A program made the position numbers and the translations under genes. DNA of 64,000 bases from contig CAZINW010000005.1 in NCBI GenBank assembly GCA_964540765.1, positions 25,699 through 89,698 of the forward strand. Reading direction: 5' to 3'. The notes below the pieces were generated by a model that was given only the letters and a program-made list of their open reading frames with translations, ran no database searches and was not told the origin of the DNA. This DNA is from CAZJLN01 sp964540765 (GTDB lineage Bacteria > Chloroflexota > Anaerolineae > Anaerolineales > Anaerolineaceae). Below are positions 52,837 through 62,817 of the stretch, piece after piece (the stretch's first letter is position 1; every line of letters begins with the position of its first letter).

Positions 52837-53820
52837 TTACTTGCCCAAATACACCAGCGGGTTGACACAGTGGGGCAGTTTCTCTCCTCTCAATCCCGCC
52901 AGCAGGTTTTCTGCCGCCATCACCGCCATCTTTTCACGCGCCTGGTGGCTGGCACTGGCGATATGTGGAGTGATCAGGCAGTTTTCAAGCGTCAGCAGGG
53001 GGCTGTCCATGGGCAACGGCTCTGGCTCGGTCACGTCCAATGCTGCAGCAACGATGCGCTTTTCCTTTAACGCCTCATACAGGGCAGCCTGATCCACCAC
53101 CGCGCCGCGTGCAGTGTTCACCAGGATGGCGTTGGGTTTCATGTGTGCCAGGAAGTCTGCATCCACCAGGTGCAAAGTTTTTTCCGTCAGCGGCACGTGC
53201 AGCGAGATGAAGTCTGATTGTGCCAGCAGTTCCTCCAGTGAATTTACCTTGCCGGCACTGATCCCCTCCATTGGCTTTGCTGTAGGGTCGTAAAAGACCA
53301 CGCGCATGGAAAATCCGCCGGCTCGTTTTGCCATGGCCTGCCCGATGCGCCCATACCCGATCAATCCCAGCGTGGCGCCCACGAAATCAGCCCCTAAGAG
53401 CGTCTTAGGTCCCCAAGTCTGCCATTTTCCTGCATGCACCTGGCGCTCCGCCTCTGCAACGCGCCTGCCTGCCGCCATCATCAGTGCAAAGGCAAAATCC
53501 GCGGTCGCATCCGTCAGAATGCCTGGCGTATTGCCCACGACAATACCGCGTTCGGTGGCTTCCTGGACCTCAATATTGTCAAACCCGACCGCATAAGTAC
53601 TGATCACCTTCAACTGCGCGCCGGCTGCATCCAAGATTTCAGCATCAATCTGATCACTCAGCAGGCACAACAAACCGGCTTTCCCCTGCACCAGCCTGAG
53701 CAAATCTTGCTTACCTGGGGGCAGTTCCCCAGGCCAGATCTCCAGCTCAGCCTGCTCCCGCAATAGTGAGAGCCCCTTCTCATCGATCATGCGCGTCACC
53801 AATACACCCGGTTTTGCCAT
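52837..53820 (-). CDS. D-2-hydroxyacid dehydrogenase (glyoxylate/hydroxypyruvate reductase-like)
   Basis: 327 residues; GGAGGTTC before ATG 53820. NAD-binding motif GLIGYGRIGQAMAKRA, then the catalytic residues Arg in VNTARGAVVD, Glu in DVTEPEPLP and His in TPHIASAS. It reduces 2-keto acids such as glyoxylate or hydroxypyruvate. It stands alone, facing away from the integrase gene. Confidence 0.9.
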   Translation of the reverse strand: MAKPGVLVTRMIDEKGLSLLREQAELEIWPGELPPGKQDLLRLVQGKAGLLCLLSDQIDAEILDAAGAQLKVISTYAVGFDNIEVQEATERGIVVGNTPGILTDATADFAFALMMAAGRRVAEAERQVHAGKWQTWGPKTLLGADFVGATLGLIGYGRIGQAMAKRAGGFSMRVVFYDPTAKPMEGISAGKVNSLEELLAQSDFISLHVPLTEKTLHLVDADFLAHMKPNAILVNTARGAVVDQAALYEALKEKRIVAAALDVTEPEPLPMDSPLLTLENCLITPHIASASHQAREKMAVMAAENLLAGLRGEKLPHCVNPLVYLGK

Positions 53821-53900
53821 ATTGAACCTCCATAATTTTGTCTTTTCTTGATCATAACACAGGAAAAACCTTGCGTCCTTATCGTTTTGTGGTATTATTA

Positions 53901-53926
53901 CTTACGATAATGTCTCTTATCACAAG
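53901..53926 (+). promoter_or_regulatory. Inverted repeat before the integrase gene
   Basis: CTTACGATAA, six bases, TTATCACAAG: 8 of 10 positions pair. It lies 22-48 bases before ATG 53949, where an operator or a recombinase-binding site might be. TTATCCACAGG right after it resembles a DnaA-box-like 9-mer (one copy only). Confidence 0.4.
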
Positions 53927-53948
53927 TTACTTATCCACAGGATAAAGC

Positions 53949-55043
53949 ATGAATGGCGTGAATAAAATTGAACCTGACGAAATTCTTCCACCCGGATCAT
54001 CCCAATTCAGCCCTGGCGGCAGTCCAAGCGCGTCAACGGCGCTCACCACAGGCAACGCTGCCGTCTTGCAGATCGTCGACTTGGTGATCAACGGGCTCAA
54101 CTCCCCACACAGCAAGCGGATTTACAGCACAGCGCTCTTTGAATTCCTGGAATGGTTCGAAGCCCAGGGCAAACCCGGTCTGTCCAAAGCCACCATTCAA
54201 GCCTTTAAGCAGCACTTGCAGGGGAAAAAGCTGGCTCCCAGTACAATTAACTTAAAACTATGCGCAGTACGAAAATTGATCCAGGAAATCAGCGATAACG
54301 GGCTGATTGATCCGCTTATGGCTGCCAATATCACCAAAGTTAAGGGTATTCGCAGCGCTGGTGTGCGCACCGGCAATTGGCTCTCCCGCGAGGAAGCCCA
54401 GGACCTGATTAATGCCCCCGACCTCAGCACGCTCAAAGGTCTGCGTGACCGCGCCATCCTGGCGGTCCTGATCGGCTGCGGGCTGCGCCGCTCTGAAGCC
54501 TCCAGGTTGAGCAACCACCACATTCAGCAGCGCGAGGGTCGCTGGGCTATGGTGGATCTGGTCGGCAAAGGTAGCCGTGTGCGCACCGTGCCCATGCCGC
54601 CCTGGACGAAAGTTTGCCTGGATGCGTGGAACGAAGCCTTGAAATTGGAGATCGGCCCCTACCCTGCTTCGGAGCGCATCTTTAGAGCCATCAACAAATC
54701 GGACAAACTTGCGGGCGTGCGCAAAGCCACTGGCTACTTGCATTCGGACGGTTATATGAGCGATCAGGCCATCGCCGATGTCGTCCGTTTTTATGCTGAC
54801 AGATTGGGTTTCACCAACCTGGCAGCTCACGATCTGCGACGCACATTTGCCAAGTTGGCACGCAAAGGCGGTGCTGAGATCGACCAGATCCAGCTTTCCC
54901 TGGGGCACGCCAGTATCCAGACCACCGAACGCTACCTCGGCACTGACCAGGACCTTGCTGACGCTCCCGCTGACCGTCTGGGTATTGAACTCAAGCGTCA
55001 ACCTGCCCCACTCCGCCGTCCGCGTAAAAAGCCTGCGAAATGA
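53949..55043 (+). CDS. Tyrosine recombinase/integrase
   Basis: 364 residues. N-terminal SAM-like core-binding domain (SKRIYSTALFEFLEWFEAQGK) and a C-terminal catalytic domain with Arg in GCGLRRSEASRL, His-x-x-Arg in HDLRRTF, His in LGHASIQTTERYLG and the Tyr nucleophile in the same motif. The N-terminal 40 residues are Pro/Ser-rich. There is no excisionase, phage or integron cassette next to it, and no obvious direct repeats flank it, so it is an orphan recombinase or a remnant of a lost element. Confidence 0.9.
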   Translation: MNGVNKIEPDEILPPGSSQFSPGGSPSASTALTTGNAAVLQIVDLVINGLNSPHSKRIYSTALFEFLEWFEAQGKPGLSKATIQAFKQHLQGKKLAPSTINLKLCAVRKLIQEISDNGLIDPLMAANITKVKGIRSAGVRTGNWLSREEAQDLINAPDLSTLKGLRDRAILAVLIGCGLRRSEASRLSNHHIQQREGRWAMVDLVGKGSRVRTVPMPPWTKVCLDAWNEALKLEIGPYPASERIFRAINKSDKLAGVRKATGYLHSDGYMSDQAIADVVRFYADRLGFTNLAAHDLRRTFAKLARKGGAEIDQIQLSLGHASIQTTERYLGTDQDLADAPADRLGIELKRQPAPLRRPRKKPAK

Positions 55044-55612
55044 GGTGTCAGTGTCAGCGTCCATACGGGCACCAATCGACTCCCCACAAAGCTAGAATTT
55101 ACCCGGTTTTCGCGTAGTTTAGCATGAAAGAAGAATTTATTGTTTGCCACTATTATTGTTGTATAATGGCTATGCGCAATTGTATTAAATTTACCTTGCC
55201 TTCGGAGCACAAATAAACCACACTTGCCTGATTTTATGAATTTTTCCCCCTTTGTACCCGCTGGACGTCTGAACGAGTTTTTGTTTATTATTATTCAAGA
55301 TATTTTTAATCTTTTCTCGGCGCCCCAGAGTCCTTTGCGCGAGTTAAATGGCTTCCTTCTCCGTAATCGCAACACCTGCCCTACCCTACATAATTCAAGT
55401 GGTTGCGGGTATAAAGATAAGCTAACCCCACAGTCTTGAACCTTCGAAACATCCAGAAATCTCCACGTATAAAGATTATTGCAGGTCTTTGCTTGATACC
55501 TGACTTGCAAATTACCCTTTTTAGATGAAGGGCAAGTCTGCCCGCAACAATTCAGCCATACCTGAAGGCATAAAAAAGGAAGTCGGAATATTCAAATGAA
55601 TTAAACCCCCTC
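55044..55612. other. 569-base gap without a convincing gene
   Basis: Contains a TATAAT box near 55166 with a poor -35 and two short overlapping frames without ribosome sites. No recognisable RNA, repeat or attachment site. It may hold the 3' border of whatever the integrase entered with. Confidence 0.4.
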
Positions 55613-56992
55613 CTACCCCACCCACGCCAGCTTTGCCATGAAATGCCGCAGCAACTTAGGCGCCCACACGATCTTCAAGCCCTTGATCTCTGCAGCATGC
55701 GCCACCACTTCCTGTGCCACCTCCCCCACATAATCCAGGTGGCTGCGGGTGTAGACCCGCCGCGGAATGGCAAAGCGCACCAGTTCGATCGGCGCAGGGA
55801 TAACCTCGCCAGTAAATTTATCCTTGTGTTCAAACATCAAACTGCCGATCTCAGTCGTGCGCACGCCCCCCTCCAGGTAAAGCATGTTCGCCAGCACCAC
55901 GCCCGGAAACTGCGACGCTGGTATGTGCGGCAGTGTTTTTCCCGCATCCACATAGACACCATGTCCCCCGGTCGGCTGATAAACATGCAATCCGGCTTCC
56001 TGCAGTTTTTCCCCAAGGTAGCGCGTATGGCTTTCACGGTATTGAAGGTAAGCCTCATCCGTGCCCTCGTACAACCCGACCGCGATGGCTTCCAGGTCCC
56101 TGCCTGCCAGTCCACCGTAGGTGATAAATCCTTCGTGGATGATCAATTTCTGCGCAATTTTCTGCTTCAAACTTTCATCCCTGAAAGCTATGAAACCACC
56201 GATGTTGACGATCGCATCCTTCTTGGCGCTCATCGTGCATCCATCGGCATAAGAGAACATCTCCAGTGCAATTTCCCTCACCATCTTTTGAGCATATCCT
56301 GGTTCCCTCATTTTGATGAACCAGGCATTTTCACCAAAGCGGCAGGCATCCATAAAGAAAGGGATGCCATATTTGTGGTAGAGTTCCGCTGTCTGGCGGA
56401 TATTTTCCATCGAGACGGGCTGCCCTGCGGCCGAGTTATTCGTGACCGTGATCATCCCCAGCGGAATATTTTCTGCGCCCACTTTTTTGATCAAAGCTTC
56501 CAGTTTATCCAGGTCCATATTGCCCTTGAACGGCAGGAGTGCCTCCGCATCATCTGCTTCCGGCACCGAGAGGTCCACCGGGTTGGCACCGATATCAAGC
56601 AGGTTGGCCTGCGTAGTATCAAAATGGCGGTTGTTGGGCACCACCTGCCCAGGTTTGACCAGCGTCTGGAAAAGCATACCCTCCGCCGCCCTGCCCTGGT
56701 GCGTTGGCAGCACGTACGGGAACCCAGATATCTCCTGGATCGCCTTTTCAAAGTGGAAATAACTGCGTGCACCGGCATAGGATTCATCCCCCTGCAACAT
56801 GGCAGACCACTGGCGGTCGCTCATGGCATTCGTGCCGCTGTCCGTGAGAAAATCAATAAAAACGTCCGCCGCCGCCACGTTGAAGAGGTTGTTATGCGCA
56901 CTTTCCAGAATCTTGATGCGCTCCTCCCGAGTGGTCATCTTGATGGGTTCGACAACTTTGATGCGAAATGGCTCAACAAATGGAATGCTCAC
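55613..56992 (-). CDS. tnaA: Tryptophanase-type beta-eliminating lyase
   Basis: 459 residues, starting at GTG 56992 (AAGGAGAT seven bases before). PLP enzyme with YVLPTHQGRAAE, NNSAAGQPVS, FMDACRFGENAWF and the PLP-binding Lys in MSAKKDAIVNIGG. Tryptophanase and tyrosine phenol-lyase differ at two points: here FDTT carries the Asp of tryptophanase, and TTEIGS has Ile where the phenol-lyase has Arg. Tryptophanase is therefore favoured: tryptophan to indole, pyruvate and ammonia. No TnaC leader or transporter is seen beside it. Confidence 0.85.
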   Translation of the reverse strand: MSIPFVEPFRIKVVEPIKMTTREERIKILESAHNNLFNVAAADVFIDFLTDSGTNAMSDRQWSAMLQGDESYAGARSYFHFEKAIQEISGFPYVLPTHQGRAAEGMLFQTLVKPGQVVPNNRHFDTTQANLLDIGANPVDLSVPEADDAEALLPFKGNMDLDKLEALIKKVGAENIPLGMITVTNNSAAGQPVSMENIRQTAELYHKYGIPFFMDACRFGENAWFIKMREPGYAQKMVREIALEMFSYADGCTMSAKKDAIVNIGGFIAFRDESLKQKIAQKLIIHEGFITYGGLAGRDLEAIAVGLYEGTDEAYLQYRESHTRYLGEKLQEAGLHVYQPTGGHGVYVDAGKTLPHIPASQFPGVVLANMLYLEGGVRTTEIGSLMFEHKDKFTGEVIPAPIELVRFAIPRRVYTRSHLDYVGEVAQEVVAHAAEIKGLKIVWAPKLLRHFMAKLAWVG

Positions 56993-57005
56993 AATATCTC
57001 CTTTT

Positions 57006-58232
57006 TTATGTGTTTATTTGTTTGGCAGCCGACTTTCCAGCCACTGCCCCACTGGCGAAATCATAGGTAAGGTTGTATCCGCCGCAGGGACCCACCACAT
57101 CCAGCGTTTCCCCCACCAGGTAAAGCCCCTTGATCAATCGCGATTCGCAGCTGACCGGATCAACCTCGCTGACCGGTACACCGCCCGTACTGACCTGGCA
57201 ATGCTCAAAGCCGCGTACTCCTCTTACAGGCAGGCGCGTTTCCTTTAATAACAGGATCAGTTCCTGTAATTTGTCCTGGTTAATCTTTCCCATTGCTGTT
57301 GTTTCATAGATGCCAGCCAATTCTGGATAGAATGCTGCTGCTTTGGGCGGTAAAAAGGCTTTCAGGAATGCGCCCATGCTCATCTCAGAGTGGCGCTTTT
57401 CCTTTAAAAAAGCATCAAATTCCTGCTCAAAAAATGCCAGCAGATTCAGGGATAAGGTCAGCCGTTTGTCTGGCTGCACTGAAATATGATGGCTGAGATC
57501 CATCACCGCCGGCCCGTTCAGACCCCACTCGGTGAAGATCAAATTGCCCATGGTCCTGTCCAGCAATTTCTCGCCCTGCCATAAGCTGGCTTCCACATCC
57601 AGGCGCACGCCCTGCAGCGCTTTCCATGCGCCCAAGTCCACCAGCAGCGGTGCCAGCGCCGGTCTGAGTGGCAGCACGTTGTGACCGAGATTCTCCAAAA
57701 TTGGGAAGAAATCACCGCGCGACCCAAGCGATGGGAATGCCTTTCCCCCACACGCTACGATCACTTTCTGGAAGGGCTCATCGAAGCACTGGTTTTTAAT
57801 GTAATGTCTCATGTTGAACTGACCATCCCTGCGTTCCAGCCCCGTTATATGAGTGGAGAGACGCAGGTCAACGCCTGCCAGCCTGAGTGCTTCTGTGAGG
57901 ATGTCCACAACGCACCTGGCTGAATCAGAGAGCGGGTAATACCAGCCGTCGGAGGTCTTATAAACCGGAATGCCAACCTGCTCCAGCATCTCCAGCACCT
58001 TCCCCACCCCAAAGGCATGCAGCAGATCGCCCATCCAGTCCTGATCGGCACATGCGTATTTTTCTTTCGTCGCATACTGGTTGGCAATATTACAACGCCC
58101 ACTACCGGTCACTAAAAGTTTCTTCCCCACTGCATCGTTGTGCTCAAAGAGGGTCACATAAGCACCATGCCAGGCAGCCTGCAATGCTGCAATGATCCCC
58201 GAAGCGCCCGCACCAATCACCGCAATGCTCAT
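57006..58232 (-). CDS. HI0933-family flavoprotein (BaiN/RdsA-like)
   Basis: 408 residues from ATG 58232; the frame is open further upstream, but the FAD fold begins here with IAVIGAGASGIIAALQA. Then KKLLVTGSGRCNIAN, VIVACGGKAFPSLGSRGD and the C-terminal GLYLVGETLDVVGPCGGYNLTYDFASG, all marks of this family. Members reduce or oxidise small substrates with FAD; the role is mostly unknown. It lies 13 bases upstream of the tryptophanase gene on the same strand, so both may be co-transcribed. Confidence 0.88.
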   Translation of the reverse strand: MSIAVIGAGASGIIAALQAAWHGAYVTLFEHNDAVGKKLLVTGSGRCNIANQYATKEKYACADQDWMGDLLHAFGVGKVLEMLEQVGIPVYKTSDGWYYPLSDSARCVVDILTEALRLAGVDLRLSTHITGLERRDGQFNMRHYIKNQCFDEPFQKVIVACGGKAFPSLGSRGDFFPILENLGHNVLPLRPALAPLLVDLGAWKALQGVRLDVEASLWQGEKLLDRTMGNLIFTEWGLNGPAVMDLSHHISVQPDKRLTLSLNLLAFFEQEFDAFLKEKRHSEMSMGAFLKAFLPPKAAAFYPELAGIYETTAMGKINQDKLQELILLLKETRLPVRGVRGFEHCQVSTGGVPVSEVDPVSCESRLIKGLYLVGETLDVVGPCGGYNLTYDFASGAVAGKSAAKQINT

Positions 58233-58628
58233 AAGGGAATTATACCCCTTAGGCGTTAGACAGTAGTCGAGCAGTATTCCAATGAACACTGCACTCGCAG
58301 GGCGACTTGAGGTCGCTCCTAGCTCGAAGAACGCCAAGTTCGACATCCTAATCCCAATCCCAAAGGGACGCAGAGCGAGGGACGCATCGCCGGAGGCACG
58401 CAGTCCCAAACGGGACACAGAGTGAGCGGAGCGAGAACGCCACAAAAACACACACATCCCCAGGGGAGAAAGGGAGACCTCTGGGAGACCCAAAGGTCAA
58501 GCATCGCACACGGTACCATGGCCCTTCCAGGGGGCTTCGCACGGAGGCTACACACTGGACATTCCCAGAAATGAGCTGGGATGACATCTCAGAAAATAAC
58601 TAGAACCTTGCGGCACGATCAGAGGAGA
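58233..58628. other. 396-base gap with degenerate repeats
   Basis: Low-complexity, purine-rich sequence with no believable gene. It holds the repeat pair at 58358-58425 and a small hairpin GCGAC/GTCGC near 58303-58317. Minus-strand frames here are products of the repeats. Confidence 0.5.
58358..58425. repeat. Degenerate direct repeat, two units
   Basis: Unit 1 (58358-58379) TCCCAAAGGGACGCAGAGCG and unit 2 (58404-58425) TCCCAAACGGGACACAGAGT agree except for an inserted C and two changes. Each starts with a small palindrome (TCCCAAAGGGA). Probably a dispersed intergenic repeat. Confidence 0.5.
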
Positions 58629-61600
58629 TTACTCTTTTGTCCAATAATCCGCTAGAAGTGCAGCCTGGTCCAGAATCTTGTTCACTGATACTGTATATTC
58701 GCCGGTCGTCGGGTCATCCGGTGGATACTTGTATTTTCTTAAAATTCGTTTAACTAACACCCGTAATTTTGCCTGCACACTCTGTTTATATTGCCAGTCA
58801 ATGGAGGTATTATTCCTTACGCTCTCGGTGAGTTCGTGGGCGATCTGCTTTAGGATTTGGTCTCCAAGCAGACTTTCTGCGTTGGGATTATCCGCGAGGG
58901 CGTCGTAAAAAGCCAATTCATCCTGCCGCAGGTTTAATTTTTCGCCGCGTTCGTCAGCAGCACGGATATCCTTCGCCAATTGGATTAATTCTTCTATGAC
59001 CTTTGCAGAATCGATTAATCCATTCTGATAGCGTTTTACGGCTTCCGCCAGCATTTCCGAGAATTTGCGTCCTTGCACCATATTCATCTGGCCGCGAGTT
59101 TTGATCTCATCGTTGAGCAAGCGTTTGAGCAATTCAAGCGCCAGATTTCTGTGCTCCATGCCCTGGATTTCAGCTAAAAATTCATCAGAAAGGATGGAGA
59201 TATCCGGTTTGCGAATGCCGGCTGCATCGAAAACGTCGATCACTTCGCTGGAAATAATGGCGTCATTAATGATTTGCCGAATAGCTGTTTCAATTTCTTC
59301 ATTCGTGTGCGTCTTGGTCATCTCGTCAAACTTGGCAAAACGGGCTTTGATGGCCTGGAAAAAGGCCAGGTCATCGCGAATTTCAAGCGCTTTGGGGTGC
59401 GGAACAGCTAACCCAAAAGCCTTTTGTAACTTGATGACGTTCTCCTTGAATCTCTCTTTTCCATTACGGACCAAGCTGCCTTCTTTAACTTCAGACAATT
59501 CAATAATATAATTTGCGGCGTCAAGAATGAAATTGAGCTTGGCTTTTGGTTCGAGTGTGAAGTAGCGGTGATAATCGAATTTCCCGAACATATCCACCAC
59601 AATCTCATAATATTCAAGCATCTTGGCAACTGCATCTTCCTGATCGAATGCTATTTGCCCCCTTCCCTGGCTGGCTGCATAGACCAGAAGCGCTTTTTTC
59701 AAATCCTGGGCAATACCGATATAATCCACTACCAAACCACCTTCTTTGTCGCCAAAGACACGGTTAACACGGGCAATCGCCTGCATGAGGGTATGTCCGT
59801 TCATCGGTTTATCCACATACATAGTATGCAGGCAGGGGGCATTATACCCGGTCAGATACATATCCCGCACGATCATTAAGCGAAGCGGGTCACCTGGATC
59901 TCTCAGGCGGTTTCCAATGGCCTTGCGCCGATCCTTATTGCGGATGTGCTCCTGCCAATTCAACGGGTCGCTGGCAGAGCCGGTCATCACGATCTTAATC
60001 GCTCCCTTATCATCGTCAGGGCTGTACCAATCAGGACGGAGTTTGATGATTTCATTGTGAAGTGCCACACAAATACGCCGGCTCATGCAGACGATCATGC
60101 CTTTGCCATCAGCAGCGGAAATGCGCCGCTCAAAATGGCTGACAATATCCGCGGCTACTTGCTTAAGCCGGTCAGCGCTGCCCACTACAGCTTCTTTACC
60201 AGCCCAGCGGGCAAACCGTTTTTGTTTTTCCGTTAATTCATCGTCCTCGGTGATTTCTTCAACGCGCTCATCCATGATCTTCTGATCTCCCTCAGAGAGT
60301 TCAATTTTGGCGAGCCGGCTTTCATAATAAATACGTACAGTGGCGCCATCCTCCACGGCTTGTTGAATATCGTAGATATCCACGTAATTGCCAAATACTG
60401 CCTGGGTATTTTTATCTTCTTTTTCGATAGGCGTACCGGTGAACCCGATGAATGAGGCATTCGGCAGCGCATCGCGCATATACCGGGCAAAGCCGTCAAG
60501 AAAATCGTACTGGCTGCGGTGGGCTTCATCCGCGATGACGACCACATTGCGACGCTCGGTCAGCGTGGGATATACTTTCCCATTTTCTTCGGGAAAGAAT
60601 TTTTGGATGGTGGTAAAGACGATCCCACCGGAAGCCACCGAGAGCAATTTTTTCAAGTCCTCGCGGTTGGCAGCCTGTACCGGAGTTTGACGCAATAACT
60701 GCTGACAATTACTGAAGGTTTCAAAAAGCTGTTGATCGAGATCGTTGCGGTCGGTGAGCACCACGATGGTGGGATTGTTCATTTCTTCTGCCAACACCAG
60801 CTTGCCGGCGTAAAACACCATGGAGAGGCTTTTGCCGCTGCCTTGAGTGTGCCACACCACCCCGGCGCGTTTGTCGCCTTTGGGTTGGGCTTCAACCGAT
60901 GGTAAACCATAAACCGCCGGATGTTCGGCTGCAAAATGTTGTGTAGCATCTGCAGAGGCTCGCAGGGTTGAAAGGATGGCTTTATTGACCGCAAAATATT
61001 GATGGTAGGCTGCAAGCTTTTTTTCTGTCTTCTCTTTTGACTTCTCAAAAACGATAAAATGCCGGATGACATCCAGCAGAGTCTTTTTGTTCAATAATCC
61101 CTTGATCAAAGGTTCCAGTTCGGGTTGGCGTTTCGAATCGACAATAGACCCTCCATCCACGCTTTTCCACTCCATAAACCATGAATAATCACTGGTGATG
61201 GTGCCGGCTTTGGCAAACCAGCCGTCGCTGATGACCTCAAAAGCGTTGCAGGTAAACAGGGAGGGAATCACCTGCTGATAGGTTTGCAGTTGGTGAAAGG
61301 CTGCCTGCACATCCGCTTTTTCATCCGCGGCATTCTTTAGTTCGATGACCACCATAGGTAAACCGTTAATGAACAAGACGATATCCGGCCGTTTATTGGT
61401 TGGGGCGTATGGCGATACGCCCTTACCCTCCACCACGGTGAACTGGTTGACCGCCAAAAATTCGTTGTTTTCGGGGTGTTTGAAATCCACTAGCCAGATC
61501 TTATCCGTGTGGGATTTGCCCTCACCGACACTAAATTTCACATCCACGCCTTCGGTCAGCAGGCGGTGGAAGGCTTCGTTGTTGTCGATCACGGTTAAAC

Positions 61601-61829
61601 CTAAGGTGCGCAGCGCTTTTTTGTAGGCTTCTTCACGCGCTTCCTCTGGAATGCGCGGGTTGAGGCGGTCGATGGCAGCGCGCAGGCGGCCTTTCAGGAT
61701 CACTTCGGTGAAGGTGCGCTCGGGTGAGGCGCCCTCCAATAGGTCGGGACCGTACGCAATGGAATAGCCGTTTTCGTCGCGCAGCAGTTTGAGGGCGATT
61801 TCTTCGATTTCTGATTCAAATAAGATCAT
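58629..61829 (-). CDS. hsdR: Type I restriction enzyme, R subunit (HsdR)
   Basis: 1066 residues. N-terminal nuclease domain with [19 protein letters not shown] (D...ExK). SF2 helicase motor: motif [13 protein letters not shown], motif II DEAHRS, motif [10 protein letters not shown], and the later motif VI region around [12 protein letters not shown]. The C-terminal part is helical and charged, for contact with the methylase. It cuts DNA lacking host methylation after ATP-driven translocation. It overlaps the DUF3644 gene by four bases; hsdM must lie beyond the right window edge. Confidence 0.95.
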   Translation of the reverse strand: MILFESEIEEIALKLLRDENGYSIAYGPDLLEGASPERTFTEVILKGRLRAAIDRLNPRIPEEAREEAYKKALRTLGLTVIDNNEAFHRLLTEGVDVKFSVGEGKSHTDKIWLVDFKHPENNEFLAVNQFTVVEGKGVSPYAPTNKRPDIVLFINGLPMVVIELKNAADEKADVQAAFHQLQTYQQVIPSLFTCNAFEVISDGWFAKAGTITSDYSWFMEWKSVDGGSIVDSKRQPELEPLIKGLLNKKTLLDVIRHFIVFEKSKEKTEKKLAAYHQYFAVNKAILSTLRASADATQHFAAEHPAVYGLPSVEAQPKGDKRAGVVWHTQGSGKSLSMVFYAGKLVLAEEMNNPTIVVLTDRNDLDQQLFETFSNCQQLLRQTPVQAANREDLKKLLSVASGGIVFTTIQKFFPEENGKVYPTLTERRNVVVIADEAHRSQYDFLDGFARYMRDALPNASFIGFTGTPIEKEDKNTQAVFGNYVDIYDIQQAVEDGATVRIYYESRLAKIELSEGDQKIMDERVEEITEDDELTEKQKRFARWAGKEAVVGSADRLKQVAADIVSHFERRISAADGKGMIVCMSRRICVALHNEIIKLRPDWYSPDDDKGAIKIVMTGSASDPLNWQEHIRNKDRRKAIGNRLRDPGDPLRLMIVRDMYLTGYNAPCLHTMYVDKPMNGHTLMQAIARVNRVFGDKEGGLVVDYIGIAQDLKKALLVYAASQGRGQIAFDQEDAVAKMLEYYEIVVDMFGKFDYHRYFTLEPKAKLNFILDAANYIIELSEVKEGSLVRNGKERFKENVIKLQKAFGLAVPHPKALEIRDDLAFFQAIKARFAKFDEMTKTHTNEEIETAIRQIINDAIISSEVIDVFDAAGIRKPDISILSDEFLAEIQGMEHRNLALELLKRLLNDEIKTRGQMNMVQGRKFSEMLAEAVKRYQNGLIDSAKVIEELIQLAKDIRAADERGEKLNLRQDELAFYDALADNPNAESLLGDQILKQIAHELTESVRNNTSIDWQYKQSVQAKLRVLVKRILRKYKYPPDDPTTGEYTVSVNKILDQAALLADYWTKE

Positions 61830-62806
61830 GGCATATACTCGTTCTTATGTTGTAAACAGTACTTTTCAACTTGTCCAACCCATGACTCGTACCAATACCA
61901 TGTTTTGGAAACCATTACTCCATAACCCTTTGCTGGATTCTTCCCATCTAGGCTTTTCCAAAGTTTTATAAAATGGTGCATATTAAATTTTGTAAAACCC
62001 TGATCTTGCATGCGTATAACTATTTCCTTAGCAGCAAACTTTGGCTTTTCCTTCTCTTTAATAAGTCTATATTCTTTATTTAAGCCCTTTGCTTCAGGAG
62101 AATCCGCTGGAATAAATTCAATGACTTTGTCTGCCTGACCTTTTCTGTTTACTGTTTTTGGAATATATAAAACTCTATATGAATATCTTGGGTCATTAAA
62201 TTCTTCATCTGTAACGGCTTCATCGAAATTTGTGATGTAAGATGAGATATTATTGGGTAAATCTGAGTATAGTTGAAACTGCTTCGCTTGTGGTTCAGAA
62301 ATGGATGAAAATTGTAACGAAAATGATAAGTGTTTATCTATTCCCATTTCTGGACCAAAAAAATCTTTTATGTAATTATTAAAATTCAAACAACAAGCTT
62401 GAAATCTGGCGCTCAGATAATCATCAATTCGAGACGTCATTTGATGCTCGATTTCATGTCTTAGTCCAATTAGAAATTTTAAATTATCTTTCGTTACTTT
62501 ATCAATTGGGCAAGCATCATTATCCAAACATCTTTCAAGTTCCCAGTATTTATATGCGCCCCCTTTGGTTTTATCGAAATTTTTCTTTTTTCCATTCATT
62601 ACATAATATCGATAATCAATATCCATTCCGCGATAATAGGCGTGCATTAAATATGTCCAAGAGATAATGGACAAAACGATAAAGCTCTCTGATTTAAATA
62701 ATATATTGGGGTTGTTAAAAATCTGAACAGCGCATAACATTGACTCTCTTGCTTTGGCAATGAGTTCGCTCCGGATTGATCCCACCTTTCGATTTCTTTT
62801 TTTCAT
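61826..62806 (-). CDS. DUF3644-type protein with HEPN-like motif
   Basis: 326 residues; AAGGGGA before ATG 62806. The start [21 protein letters not shown] and the block [14 protein letters not shown] are those of DUF3644 as I recall. RHEIEH (116-121) fits the RX4-6H motif of HEPN ribonucleases, and the setting is helical, as expected. It is placed between hsdS and hsdR and is translationally coupled to hsdR. This suggests a second defence effector that would act if restriction fails. The family's activity is not proven to me. Confidence 0.7.
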   Translation of the reverse strand: MKKRNRKVGSIRSELIAKARESMLCAVQIFNNPNILFKSESFIVLSIISWTYLMHAYYRGMDIDYRYYVMNGKKKNFDKTKGGAYKYWELERCLDNDACPIDKVTKDNLKFLIGLRHEIEHQMTSRIDDYLSARFQACCLNFNNYIKDFFGPEMGIDKHLSFSLQFSSISEPQAKQFQLYSDLPNNISSYITNFDEAVTDEEFNDPRYSYRVLYIPKTVNRKGQADKVIEFIPADSPEAKGLNKEYRLIKEKEKPKFAAKEIVIRMQDQGFTKFNMHHFIKLWKSLDGKNPAKGYGVMVSKTWYWYESWVGQVEKYCLQHKNEYMP

Positions 62807-62817
62807 AGCATTCCCCT

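Noticed and set aside
55224..55510. Two small overlapping frames on opposite strands
   Set aside because: No ribosome sites, no similarity, low-information sequence.
55613..56992. Tyrosine phenol-lyase instead of tryptophanase
   Set aside because: The two residues that separate the enzymes (Asp in FDTT, Ile in TEIGS) are of the tryptophanase kind.
55643..57070. 475-residue plus-strand frame
   Set aside because: It is antisense to the whole tryptophanase gene, rich in His and Arg without domain pattern; a shadow frame.
58319..58587. Minus-strand frames of about 78 residues rich in Cys, Pro and Leu
   Set aside because: They arise from the repeat units in this stretch, and two frames are equally open.
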